Part shown: piece by piece, positions 1-6,598 of the stretch
Numbering within the stretch: the first letter of the stretch is position 1
Layout: each line of letters starts with the position of its first letter
Source: an uncultured Collinsella sp.
GTDB taxonomy: Bacteria > Actinomycetota > Coriobacteriia > Coriobacteriales > Coriobacteriaceae
Length of the DNA: 14,860 nucleotides
Reading direction: 5' to 3'
Assembly: GCA_900555225.1 (NCBI GenBank)
Contig: USKL01000011.1
Location: 1 to 14,860 of the forward strand
The notes under the pieces: model-generated
The model's input: only the letters and a program-made list of their open reading frames with translations
Databases searched by the model: none
Told to the model about the DNA's origin: nothing
Program-made: the position numbers and the translations under genes

Positions 1-499
1 GGGAGAAGTCGAAGCCGTGGACCATTTCCTCGAGCGGGGCCAGTTGGGCATTGACGGCAGACTCATCGGCATCGGCACACGAGGCGACCCAGCGATCCAG
101 GATAAGGTTGAGTGCACCGCCCTCGGGGCGCGTTTTAGTCGATATGTTGCGGATGAGCTCACGGTAGGTGGCAAGGCCCTGTCCCTGGCCGCCCTGCAGG
201 CGGCGCTCAGGGGATAGGTCGGCATCGGCGACGACGAATCCCTCGCCCATGGCGTGCGTGCGGATGGTCTGGAGCAAAAAGCTCTTGCCGGCTCCGTAGC
301 GACCGACTAAAAAGCGGAAGCTCGCGCCGCCATCGGCGATGAGACTCAAATCGGTGAGCAGGGCGCGAATCTCGACCTCGCGTCCCACGGTGATATAGGG
401 AAGGCCGATGCGCGGGACCACGCCGCCCTTGAGCGAGTTTAGGATAACGGCGGCGACGCGTTTGGGTACGCGGGGCGCTGCGGATGCGGTGTCACTCAT
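1..499 (-). CDS. BrxD/DUF2791-type P-loop ATPase, partial (C-terminus cut by window edge)
   Basis: This is the N-terminal 166 residues of an ATP-binding protein that runs off the left edge. Walker A is clear at residues 66-73 (GRYGAGKS), preceded by VGREVEI at 38-44. It is followed by a stretch reading ADADLSPERRLQGG, characteristic of the BREX-associated ATP-binding family (BrxC/BrxD, DUF2791), and then by ATYRELIRN. Walker B and the rest of the ATPase core lie outside the window. Family members are AAA-like ATPases found in BREX phage defence and in TerB-N/helicase neighbourhoods. The ATG at 499 overlaps the stop of the upstream TerB-N gene by 8 bases (492-499), so translation is probably coupled. 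Family assignment is confident from the motif pattern; the role in this organism is inference. Confidence 0.85.
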   Translation of the reverse strand, partial: MSDTASAAPRVPKRVAAVILNSLKGGVVPRIGLPYITVGREVEIRALLTDLSLIADGGASFRFLVGRYGAGKSFLLQTIRTHAMGEGFVVADADLSPERRLQGGQGQGLATYRELIRNISTKTRPEGGALNLILDRWVASCADADESAVNAQLAPLEEMVHGFDFS

Positions 500-2252
500 G
501 GTCTAGGTATCCTCTCACGTCTGCTTCGTAATCCTCGATAATCTGCGGTCCTGCCGTTCCAAACTCGATAACGGTGTCACCCACCAGGTCAAAGAGCGCC
601 TCGTTGATGGTATCGACGAGCATGTCCTCGCTCTGGCCCGACCTCTCCACTGCCGATGTCGCTTGCGCTGCGTTGTGCTCGAGCAGCGCGCGAAGGAAGG
701 TATCTTCGGCGGGGGCGAGTTTGTTTGTGGCGTCAGCGGGCGCAGCAGCTGCGAACGCGGGCGTCGGCGCGAGAAGCGGTGCCACGACACCAAACTGTTC
801 GGTGGATATGGTCGGCTCGTCGGTCAAGTCCTGCCGAATGGGTGCCACGACCGGTTCGACAATCGCGTCGGTTACGGGCTCGGCTTCCGGTTGCCCTGAG
901 TCCGCTGCCTCGGCTTCTGCGGACGCGCTGTCCTCGCGCTCTTCATCGATCAAAAGCGCTTCACGCGTTTGCGCGGCGGCGCTTCGAATGTGCCCCAGCT
1001 GACTCAGATCGATATCGATCTTGACGGGCTGGTGTGCGGCGTCCCACGAAAGCCATGCCATGATCTCGTCATCGATAATCTTGGCCAGATATTTGGGGAC
1101 CTTTTCTTCCTTAAGGGGATGGGCGGGGTCTAGCGCCAGGCGCAGGCGTTGGTCGCAGGCGCGCATCATTTCACCGAGCTTGCTGCTCTTTTGCCTACTG
1201 CCATGGATACGCATGCATTCCCAAAAGCCGTTTTGGCAACGGTAGATATGGATAGGATCCAGGCGGTATTCGCAGTCCTCATGGCGCTCGGGCGCAAAGA
1301 ATACGGCCGAGGCAAACATGGTGTAGGGCATGGCCGTCTCCTCCCCAAATAAACTCGCCACGATGCCGGTCTTTCGGTGCGTGTCATAGTAGCGCGCCAT
1401 GCGGACATACACGGCGCATGCCACGTGGCACAGATCGCGGTGGTGGCTGCGGTCGAGCCGCGAGTTATTGAGGTTGTACGTGGAGAGGGCGTTGATGGCG
1501 GCCATGAGTCGCTCCTCGCGCACCTCATCGGGCGGAAGGGGGAGCGTGGGCTCGGAGGTTTTGCGACGCTTAGGGGTCTGGCCGGACGGTGCCGGTGCTG
1601 GTACAAGGTCTCGTGCCGCGCGCCGCAGCTCGATAAGGGCGTTATCGAACATGACGGTTTTAGAGTCGCGAAGCAGCTTGGGGTCGAGCCCGTGGAACAC
1701 GGCGTAATCCTGCAGCCACACGCGTGCAAATCGGTCGATGCCGGGCTCGAAGGCGCGATAGACATCCCAAAAAGCCTTGATCTTGTTAAAACCATCGAGC
1801 GGGTCATCTACGCCAATGCCGCAAATCAGCTCATAGAGATACAGAAAGGCAAAGGACGTAGACGTTTCCTCGACGGTTCCGCGGCGCACTTGGGCACGCC
1901 AGGTAAAGTAGCCGCGCAACTGCCGGTCGCTCATGGCGTTGTAGGTGGGAAAGTACGATTTAAAGGTGCCGTTGTAGGGACAGTCGTCCTCAAAATCGGC
2001 CATCAGCAGGCCCTGGCGGTAGAAAAGCTCGGCTTCCGAAAGCCAGCGGCCCGCGCCGCCCTTGGGGTCATCCTGCCAGCGCGATATCTCGCGCATCTTG
2101 CGGTATTGGTCGGGGAGGAAATTCTGCATCTGTCGGCCGGTTTTGAGAATCGGCTCGTCTGCGTAGATTTCGTTTGAGAAGCGGGCGGACTGATGGGTCC
2201 GGGCCTCGGCCATAATGCGCTCGATGAGCATCTTGATGTCCTGGTTGGCCAC
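492..2252 (-). CDS. TerB-N / TerB-C domain protein
   Basis: This 586-residue soluble protein has no signal peptide or membrane segment. Residues of about 40-215 match the TerB-N domain, including a helix with QLRGYFTWRAQVRRG followed by FAFLYLYELICGIG. Residues of about 250-430 form a helical middle region with YNLNNSRLDRS and end in IDIDLSQLGHIRS, the start of the TerB-C type domain. An Ala/Glu/Pro-rich linker spans about 435-510. The last 75 residues carry the TerB-C ending (LVDTINEALFDLVGDTVIEF). TerB-family domains are named for tellurite resistance, but TerB-N/TerB-C proteins usually sit beside ATPases and helicases and are thought to act in DNA processing. I chose the GTG at 2252 because GAGGAGGAG lies just upstream; the first ATG is seven codons later. 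The gene overlaps the BrxD-like ATPase by 8 bases. Confidence 0.85.
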   Translation of the reverse strand: MANQDIKMLIERIMAEARTHQSARFSNEIYADEPILKTGRQMQNFLPDQYRKMREISRWQDDPKGGAGRWLSEAELFYRQGLLMADFEDDCPYNGTFKSYFPTYNAMSDRQLRGYFTWRAQVRRGTVEETSTSFAFLYLYELICGIGVDDPLDGFNKIKAFWDVYRAFEPGIDRFARVWLQDYAVFHGLDPKLLRDSKTVMFDNALIELRRAARDLVPAPAPSGQTPKRRKTSEPTLPLPPDEVREERLMAAINALSTYNLNNSRLDRSHHRDLCHVACAVYVRMARYYDTHRKTGIVASLFGEETAMPYTMFASAVFFAPERHEDCEYRLDPIHIYRCQNGFWECMRIHGSRQKSSKLGEMMRACDQRLRLALDPAHPLKEEKVPKYLAKIIDDEIMAWLSWDAAHQPVKIDIDLSQLGHIRSAAAQTREALLIDEEREDSASAEAEAADSGQPEAEPVTDAIVEPVVAPIRQDLTDEPTISTEQFGVVAPLLAPTPAFAAAAPADATNKLAPAEDTFLRALLEHNAAQATSAVERSGQSEDMLVDTINEALFDLVGDTVIEFGTAGPQIIEDYEADVRGYLDHE

Positions 2253-2253
2253 C

Positions 2254-2294
2254 GCTCCTCCTCTCGAACGCAGCTACGGTGACCTCATATCATA
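2254..2294 (-). promoter_or_regulatory. Extended -10 promoter and strong RBS for the TerB-N gene
   Basis: On the minus strand TATGAT (2289-2294) is preceded by TGC, giving an extended -10 element. No good -35 is visible; the nearest match is TCGAACA about 18 bases upstream. GAGGAGGAG (about 2256-2264) then precedes the GTG at 2252. The promoter is inferred from motif match alone. Confidence 0.45.
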
Positions 2295-2339
2295 GCACAG
2301 CATCAAACAGATGTTCGAGATACCGCTGCGTAGATAGAT

Positions 2340-3056
2340 TTAGAACAGGAGGGCGTAGATGACGGCGATGACAACGGAGGGGAGCATATTGGCCGTGCGA
2401 AAGGTCTGAGGACGGATGAGGTTGACGCCGACGCAGAAGATGAGCATGGAGCCTACGAGCGAAAGGCTGTCGAGGGCTGCCGTGGTCATGATGGGGGAGA
2501 GCGCGCCGGCAAACAACGTGATCGTTCCTTGGAACACGGCGACGGGCAGGGCGGAGAAAATGCAGCCGCGGCCGAGTGAAGCCGTCATGGTGCAGACGAT
2601 GATGCAGTCCAGCGCGCCCTTGAGGGCAAGCGTGGACCAGTCGCCGAGCAGGCCGTCTTGAATTGATCCCACGATAGCCATGGCGCCGATGCAGACGGTC
2701 AGCGATGTCGAGACAAAAGCGTTAGTGAACTCGTTATCGCCCTCACTGCCGGTTTTGCGCTTGAGCCATTCGCCAAGGTTCTCGATGGCGGCTTCCAAGT
2801 TGACGGCCTCGCCGATGAGTGAACCGAGCGCAAATGAGACGATGAGCATGGTGGTACCGGTGGTCGCCAGCGCCTTTCCATCGATGATGAGCATCTTTTG
2901 CATGGTGCCGCCCAGGCCGATAAACAGGACGCACAGCCCCGATGCTTTCATGAGCGTGTCTTGGATGCGCGGTGTAATGAAGCGACCGCCCGCTAATCCC
3001 AAAAGACCGCCCGCAACTAAAAGCACAACGTTGATGATTGTTCCCAAGCCCGGCAT
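2340..3056 (-). CDS. DUF554 family membrane protein
   Basis: This 238-residue integral membrane protein belongs to the DUF554 (YdfK/YqgA-like) family. It opens with MPGLGTIINVVLLVAGGLLG and a second glycine pair (AGGRF). Other family-like segments are FIGLGGTMQKM, a SFALGSLIGEA helix, and an alternation of hydrophobic segments to the C-terminus. The frame is open to 3125, but the ATG at 3056 is preferred: AGGAGG sits four bases upstream, and the extra 23 residues would be polar and unlike the family. Homologues are widespread and their transport substrate is not established. The gene lies alone between the surface operon and the TerB unit, 87 bases upstream of the latter, so read-through into TerB is possible. 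Confidence 0.88.
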   Translation of the reverse strand: MPGLGTIINVVLLVAGGLLGLAGGRFITPRIQDTLMKASGLCVLFIGLGGTMQKMLIIDGKALATTGTTMLIVSFALGSLIGEAVNLEAAIENLGEWLKRKTGSEGDNEFTNAFVSTSLTVCIGAMAIVGSIQDGLLGDWSTLALKGALDCIIVCTMTASLGRGCIFSALPVAVFQGTITLFAGALSPIMTTAALDSLSLVGSMLIFCVGVNLIRPQTFRTANMLPSVVIAVIYALLF

Positions 3057-3086
3057 GAGCCCTCCTGTATTGATGCCAACGTGGCA

Positions 3087-3092
3087 ATCGTA
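3087..3092 (-). promoter_or_regulatory. Candidate extended -10 for the DUF554 gene
   Basis: On the minus strand TACGAT is preceded by TGC (TGCTACGAT), about 30 bases ahead of the ATG at 3056. No convincing -35 was found. An AT-rich run around 3130-3140 is an alternative start region. Confidence 0.3.
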
Positions 3093-3152
3093 GCAGAACG
3101 AAATGCGAGGCACATCGCGACTCATCTAATACGTTATATAAGTGGTGTTAGG

Positions 3153-3168
3153 AATGATGCGCAGCATT
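3153..3168. other. 16-base quasi-palindrome AATGaTGCGCAgCATT
   Basis: The 16 bases read almost the same on both strands, with one mismatched pair (positions 5 and 12). It lies 7 bases past the stop of the surface operon's last gene and upstream of the DUF554 gene. It could be an operator or a weak transcript end; there is no U tract. Confidence 0.3.
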
Positions 3169-3174
3169 TAAGCC

Positions 3175-4586
3175 TCAGGTGGTTGTCGGGACGTAGGGAT
3201 AGTAGTCAAAGCGCAGTGTCATAAGCCGCTGTGGGGATTCAATAGCCGCGGCGATGATATTGGCATCGCGGGCACGATCAAACCCTTCGAGTTCGATCTG
3301 ATACGAGACGTCTTGCATAATGTCCAGACGTCGCCAGGCTAGGAGTGTGTCGCCATCGAATTCCAAGGTCTTGCCTCCGTCTGGGGCAACGGCGTATAGA
3401 CGCAGTTTAGCAGTGGTTGCAGGGTCGACAACCGTGACCTTTTTAATTTCGTTTCGAGTATTCTTGGCGCCCAACAAGGTGAGCAGTGTTGGGGCCACGA
3501 CCTCGCCCGATGGCAAAAAGACGACTTCGATGGATTCAGGAAATGCGATGATGGCCGACTTGCGGACGGGCTGATTGGCGGCGGCAATTTCGATGTTCGC
3601 AGCATCGATGACCTCTGTGTGGTCGAGCGCGGCAAGCACGCAGCAGTTACCTTCATCGATCTCCTGAGGATCAGCAAGCCCCAGACTGTCCGCGAGCTCG
3701 GGGTCGTTTGGATCGGTAGCGGGCTCATTCGGCGCTTCGAAAGAAGCTGGGACGCTGTTTGTCGGTGACGGCGCGTCGCCCGCACCTGCTTCTTTGTCCG
3801 CGCTCTCTTCTTGTATGGTTGCGTTGATGGGTTCGTCGTTTGGGGGGAGCGTCTTGGCGTCAAGTGCGGAGGGGAGAATTCCGATGGCTCCGGATCCGTT
3901 CCACTCCATTTCGAGAAGCGCCGGGTCGGCAAGAATGCGTTGCCTGCTTTGCGCGTGGGCATCGATTTCAATAGGGCCTGCCTCTATCCCTCGTGTAAGG
4001 CTGAGTGATCCGGCTGGCTTCTCGAAATGAGCGTCTGTGTCTTTGGCGCTGACGCTTCTCCCGCCGCGATGGCATCGGTGTCGGCTTTGGTCAGCCGCAA
4101 CGATGCCGTGAATGAGAGGGTGGGCTGCGCATCGTCTGCATTCGCGGCGGCGCAGCCCAGACATATACCGCCTCCTTTCTCGAAAAACGTACCGTCGAAG
4201 GCGACCTTCGCTCCGTTCGCCGAGTCATCGATCGAAGCGATGTCGATGCGCAGCTCTAAATTGCATGGATCGCCATCTGCATCGAGCACAACCGAGCGCC
4301 ACGTGCAGACGGCGCACCCCGCCTGGGAGCCGTTTGCCTTGTTCGAACGATTGATATCCACGACTATCGAGCCGTCCGTATTACGACGAAGGCATCCCGA
4401 GGTCGAGATTGCGGCCTGTGCGATCGAAAAACGCTTGCACGCAATGGCGCTCGACGGATTTGGTGCGGAACTTAGGGCTGCTGGTAAGGAGTCTGCCATG
4501 ACGGGAGTCGCCCAAGCGGCGACAGGCGTTCCGGTTGCGAGCGCGCCGCAGAGTGCGACGACGGGCAAAAGGTTCTTCGATGCCAT
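3175..4586 (-). pseudogene. Secreted Cys-containing surface protein, frame broken once near 4040
   Basis: Two minus-strand frames join into one plausible protein of about 470 residues. The first runs from ATG 4586 (AAGGAG upstream) to a stop at 3984-3986. The second carries sensible protein from about 4040 to the stop at 3175. The 1412-base span is one base short of a whole number of codons, consistent with a single missing base around 4035-4050 where ...GEASA changes to KDTDAHFEKPAG. The joined protein has a signal peptide, a Cys-containing beta-rich domain, an acidic Pro/Glu linker (about 3640-3860), and a C-terminal beta domain with FLPSGEVVAPT. An automatic caller might begin the second frame at the ATG at 4164, but that reading before 4045 is out of frame and not protein-like. 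The break could be a natural mutation, phase-variable or programmed shift, or sequence error. Confidence 0.75.
3984..4586 (-). CDS. Secreted CxxC protein, N-terminal part as read from its own start
   Basis: As the sequence stands, ribosomes starting at ATG 4586 make 200 residues. A signal peptide covers about 1-31, with possible cleavage after VMA. The mature part has cysteines at 50, 65, 91, 94, 108, 142 and 145, including two CxxC pairs (CAVC, CLGC). It is otherwise rich in beta-forming segments such as LELRIDIASI. About the last 20 residues (from roughly PKTQT on) appear to be out-of-frame junk after the break. The cysteines could form disulphides or bind metal, and the sequence does not say which. 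The start has an ideal AAGGAG four bases upstream and lies 18 bases after the LAxTG mini-protein gene. I do not recognise a named family. Confidence 0.65.
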   Translation of the reverse strand: MASKNLLPVVALCGALATGTPVAAWATPVMADSLPAALSSAPNPSSAIACKRFSIAQAAISTSGCLRRNTDGSIVVDINRSNKANGSQAGCAVCTWRSVVLDADGDPCNLELRIDIASIDDSANGAKVAFDGTFFEKGGGICLGCAAANADDAQPTLSFTASLRLTKADTDAIAAGEASAPKTQTLISRSQPDHSALHEG

Positions 4587-4604
4587 GGGGTCTCCTTAGC
4601 TAAT

Positions 4605-4886
4605 TTAGTGCGGCCTGTCCGTGTTTTGTTTCTGGCTGCGTTTGATGTGTAGACCGAGGCCGGCGGTTCCCGCGCCTGCTGCTGTGGCGCCTGCCGCCAA
4701 GAGCCATCGTCTGTCGCCTGTCTGCGCCAACGGTTCCTCGCGGTCGCCGCGGTCGAGCTCCGAGAGGTCGACCGTCACTTGCGTGGCGGCCTGCGCCTGT
4801 TCTTGCTGGGCAAAGGCCATGGCTGGCCCAAACGCTAGGATGCTGACGGCGGCGGCCAGGGCGACGGCCTTATGCCGTGTGCGCAC
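4605..4886 (-). CDS. LAxTG-anchored mini surface protein
   Basis: This small protein of about 93 residues combines a signal peptide (1-26, ending AFA) with a complete cell-wall sorting signal. The sorting signal is LAQTG at 53-57, a hydrophobic segment at about 61-79 and a basic tail (HIKRSQK). LAxTG is the variant typically read by class E sortases of high-GC Gram-positives. Only about 27 residues would remain between signal cleavage and the sorting site, so it may be a wall anchor or adaptor rather than an adhesin. I favour the GTG at 4886, which overlaps the previous gene's stop by 17 bases. A TTG at 4916 would add ten polar residues ahead of the signal peptide. Neither start has a strong ribosome site, so the start is uncertain. 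Confidence 0.7.
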   Translation of the reverse strand: MRTRHKAVALAAAVSILAFGPAMAFAQQEQAQAATQVTVDLSELDRGDREEPLAQTGDRRWLLAAGATAAGAGTAGLGLHIKRSQKQNTDRPH

Positions 4887-5469
4887 CGGGCTCGACCGTC
4901 CAGGTGATCGTTGCAACCTGATCGCCTTCGCCGGTTACGCGGAAGATGTCGCGCGTGACGCGGGCGACGTTTCCGCTTGTCTTGAGCTTAATTTTGTCCG
5001 TGCCGCCGGCAATGCCCTGGTAGCCCATGTCGAAGGCTGCGTTCTTGGAAAGATCGAGGCCCGTCCCCTGCATTGCGGCGCTGGCGTTCTGGAGTGCTCC
5101 GTCGGGGCCGACCTTAAAGTCGATGGAGTTCTGCGCGGTTCCGGCCTTGGCGTCGGCGGCAATGGTCCAGGTGTTCATGGCGTCGATCTTCATGTTGGTG
5201 ACATGGATGCCGTAGGCCGAATGATTGTCGATGGTGGTCGCGTCTTCTGAGGGGCCCTGAAGCGTGCCGTCGGCCTTGGCGACGAAGGGAATAACCGTCG
5301 GAACTTTGAACTCAACGTTGTCGATCTCGGTCCTGACCATTACCTTCGTGGTTCCAACGCGCCCGGCCGCCATAGCTGGCGTCGGGGCGGCGCCCATTGC
5401 GAGCGCGAGCGCGAGCCCTGCGCCCACGACGAGCGCTCTGGCTCCGTTCATGTTCCTGGTGATGTCCAT
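4870..5469 (-). CDS. Secreted beta-domain surface protein
   Basis: This 199-residue protein has a signal peptide over residues 1-34 (cleavage after PAMA). The mature domain carries VPTVIPFVAKADG, then NHSAYGIHVTNMKIDA, and ends with ATITWTVEPG. That layout (a VP-x-PF strand, an N-S turn, a W-T strand near the end) recalls the small secreted beta-sandwich proteins found in sortase- or WxL-linked surface clusters of Gram-positive gut bacteria. This is pattern memory, not a named family. It has no anchor of its own and overlaps the LAxTG mini-protein gene, so that neighbour may supply its link to the wall. The start ATG at 5469 has AAAGGA upstream. A 90-base gap with a GC hairpin separates it from the preceding gene. 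Confidence 0.75.
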   Translation of the reverse strand: MDITRNMNGARALVVGAGLALALAMGAAPTPAMAAGRVGTTKVMVRTEIDNVEFKVPTVIPFVAKADGTLQGPSEDATTIDNHSAYGIHVTNMKIDAMNTWTIAADAKAGTAQNSIDFKVGPDGALQNASAAMQGTGLDLSKNAAFDMGYQGIAGGTDKIKLKTSGNVARVTRDIFRVTGEGDQVATITWTVEPGAHTA

Positions 5470-5489
5470 GGTCGTTCCTTTCTATTCGC

Positions 5490-5506
5490 CGCGGGCCGTC
5501 CCCGCG
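5490..5506 (-). other. GC-rich hairpin between two surface genes
   Basis: CGCGGG (5490-5495) and CCCGCG (5501-5506) form a 6-bp stem with a 5-base loop. It lies in the 90-base gap ahead of the secreted beta-domain gene. There is no U tract, so mRNA processing or attenuation is more likely than termination. Confidence 0.4.
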
Positions 5507-5559
5507 ATGATTGGACGAATGCTGGTGAATTGCGTGCGGTGCCGCGTCGGCCGGAAAAG

Positions 5560-6069
5560 CTAGTTCTCGGCTTGCTCAACCCGCACCTTGACACGTGTCG
5601 GATTGCCGTGGCTGTCGAGGGTCTTGGCATCGAGTGCCTGGATCTCGATGTACGCCTCGCCTTCTTTGATGTCGCCGGCGGGGCACGTTTCGATTGTCTT
5701 GCCGGTCTCGACCACACCGGATTCGTACATGGTCTCGTCGTTTTGGATGACGCGGAATCGCTGGGGAAATTTATTGTCTTGGACGTTTTGCACGTTGACG
5801 CGCAGCTTGCCGTCCTCCTGCAGCTGAGCGACCGGTGCGACCGAAATCGTCATCATGTTGTCGCGGACGATGGCGTCGAGCTCATCTTGGATTTCCTGGC
5901 GCGTTTTGCCCTCGGCCGTTGTAACCGAAGCGCCCGCCTCGGGTACGGGCTGCGACTGCCAAGCGTATAGTCCTACGGCGACAAGGGCACAGACGATGGC
6001 CAAGCAGGCAACGATGAGCTTCTTGCGACGACCCAGGCCTGCAAAGTGGGGTGGCTTCTTCGCGCTCAT
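5560..6069 (-). CDS. Membrane-anchored extracellular beta-domain protein
   Basis: This 169-residue protein has a basic N-terminus (GRRKK) followed by one hydrophobic segment at about 18-37, which acts as an uncleaved anchor or signal. A helical stretch (QEIQDELDAIVRDN) follows, then a beta domain with KLRVNVQNVQDNKFPQRFRV and TMYESGVVETGKTIE. The domain resembles the NxxxNxY...YxSG pattern of small proteins that accompany secreted beta-sandwich genes in Firmicutes and Actinobacteria surface clusters. Its start ATG at 6069 overlaps the stop of the preceding gene by four bases (ATGA), showing tight coupling. The frame is open further upstream to 6678, but that extension is antisense and intergenic sequence without protein character. 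Its exact role is unknown; an extracellular location is likely. Confidence 0.78.
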   Translation of the reverse strand: MSAKKPPHFAGLGRRKKLIVACLAIVCALVAVGLYAWQSQPVPEAGASVTTAEGKTRQEIQDELDAIVRDNMMTISVAPVAQLQEDGKLRVNVQNVQDNKFPQRFRVIQNDETMYESGVVETGKTIETCPAGDIKEGEAYIEIQALDAKTLDSHGNPTRVKVRVEQAEN

Positions 6070-6362
6070 GCGGCATCCTTGGCGGTATAGATGCGCGCAA
6101 AGGTGGACGGGTTCGCTCCAAAGAGCATGTGAAGCATCAGGCGGCGTGAGTAGACAAGCTCGTCGAAGTCGGGAGGGAGCTCTATGTCGTGGATATGCGC
6201 GATGCGGTGGGCGAGCGCCGAGAACGACTCGGGGTCGCAGATCACATCGGTGGTAACGTGGTAGACCGTCGTATCGGGGAATGCCTCTTCGTCGAAAGGC
6301 AGGAGATGGGGATCGTCGTCGACTTCGATGGCGATGCCGTACTGGGGCCAGTAATATGCCAT
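6066..6362 (-). CDS. Small protein resembling a DUF559/PD-(D/E)XK domain fragment
   Basis: This 98-residue protein is the first gene of the surface operon. Residues of about 3-18 (YYWPQYGIAIEVDDDP) recall the core strand of DUF559/Vsr-like restriction-endonuclease-fold proteins (xxWPxxxLAIEVDG). Residues of about 32-55 (VYHVTTDVICDP followed by a helix) recall the later beta-alpha unit. The usual catalytic lysine/glutamine position and the N-terminal half of such domains are not evident, so it may be a degenerate or regulatory relative. The ATG at 6362 has GGGAGG five bases upstream. It overlaps the next gene by ATGA, so it is co-translated with a membrane protein, an odd pairing. It could equally be an unrelated Coriobacteriia-specific protein. 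Confidence 0.6.
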   Translation of the reverse strand: MAYYWPQYGIAIEVDDDPHLLPFDEEAFPDTTVYHVTTDVICDPESFSALAHRIAHIHDIELPPDFDELVYSRRLMLHMLFGANPSTFARIYTAKDAA

Positions 6363-6383
6363 GGGAACCTCCCTGCTTCTGGG

Positions 6384-6407
6384 GCCAAAACTTCTGTCGG
6401 TTTTGGC
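6384..6407 (-). other. Leader hairpin upstream of the surface operon
   Basis: GCCAAAAC (6384-6391) and GTTTTGGC (6400-6407) form a perfect 8-bp stem with an 8-base loop, about 10 bases from the GGGAGG ribosome site of the first surface gene. CCGACGG at 6416-6422 can instead pair with CTGTCGG at 6394-6400. That alternative uses the loop and would exclude the first stem. Confidence 0.55.
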
Positions 6408-6436
6408 TGTCGATGCCGACGGTATCAGCCGCTACT

Positions 6437-6470
6437 TGACCAATTGCTGACCAAATGCTTGACGGATTGG
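6437..6470. repeat. Three degenerate 11-base direct repeats
   Basis: TGACCAATTGC (6437-6447) is followed directly by TGACCAAATGC (6448-6458; one mismatch) and, after one base, by the weaker TGACGGATTGG (6460-6470). An 11-base period puts the units on nearly the same face of DNA, as for a cooperatively binding regulator. The units lie downstream of the minus-strand promoter candidate, inside its leader. Confidence 0.5.
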
Positions 6471-6495
6471 CGTCTCCGCAGGTAAAAGGCGGCAA

Positions 6496-6524
6496 AAAAT
6501 ACTCCAACTTTTTTCGAGCGACAA
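6496..6524 (-). promoter_or_regulatory. Candidate promoter of the surface operon
   Basis: On the minus strand TTGTCG (6519-6524) and TATTTT (6496-6501) are separated by exactly 17 bases. The predicted transcript start near 6489 would leave a leader of about 125 bases containing the direct repeats and the hairpin. Confidence 0.5.
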
Positions 6525-6598
6525 TCGCGCGGTCGGCGACGGCGGGGCCATATGTGTCAAAAGCATCGTCTGCCGAGGAAATCCAGCCGCTCGCCGAA

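Noticed and set aside
1377..2177. Open plus-strand frame opposite the TerB-N gene
   Set aside because: The minus-strand frame matches TerB-N/TerB-C over its whole length; the plus frame has no ribosome site or recognisable domain.
4030..4050. Programmed -1 ribosomal frameshift in the broken surface gene
   Set aside because: There is no standard slippery heptamer (CCAAAGA is a poor match), and I see no clear stem just downstream. A missing base is simpler, though not proven.
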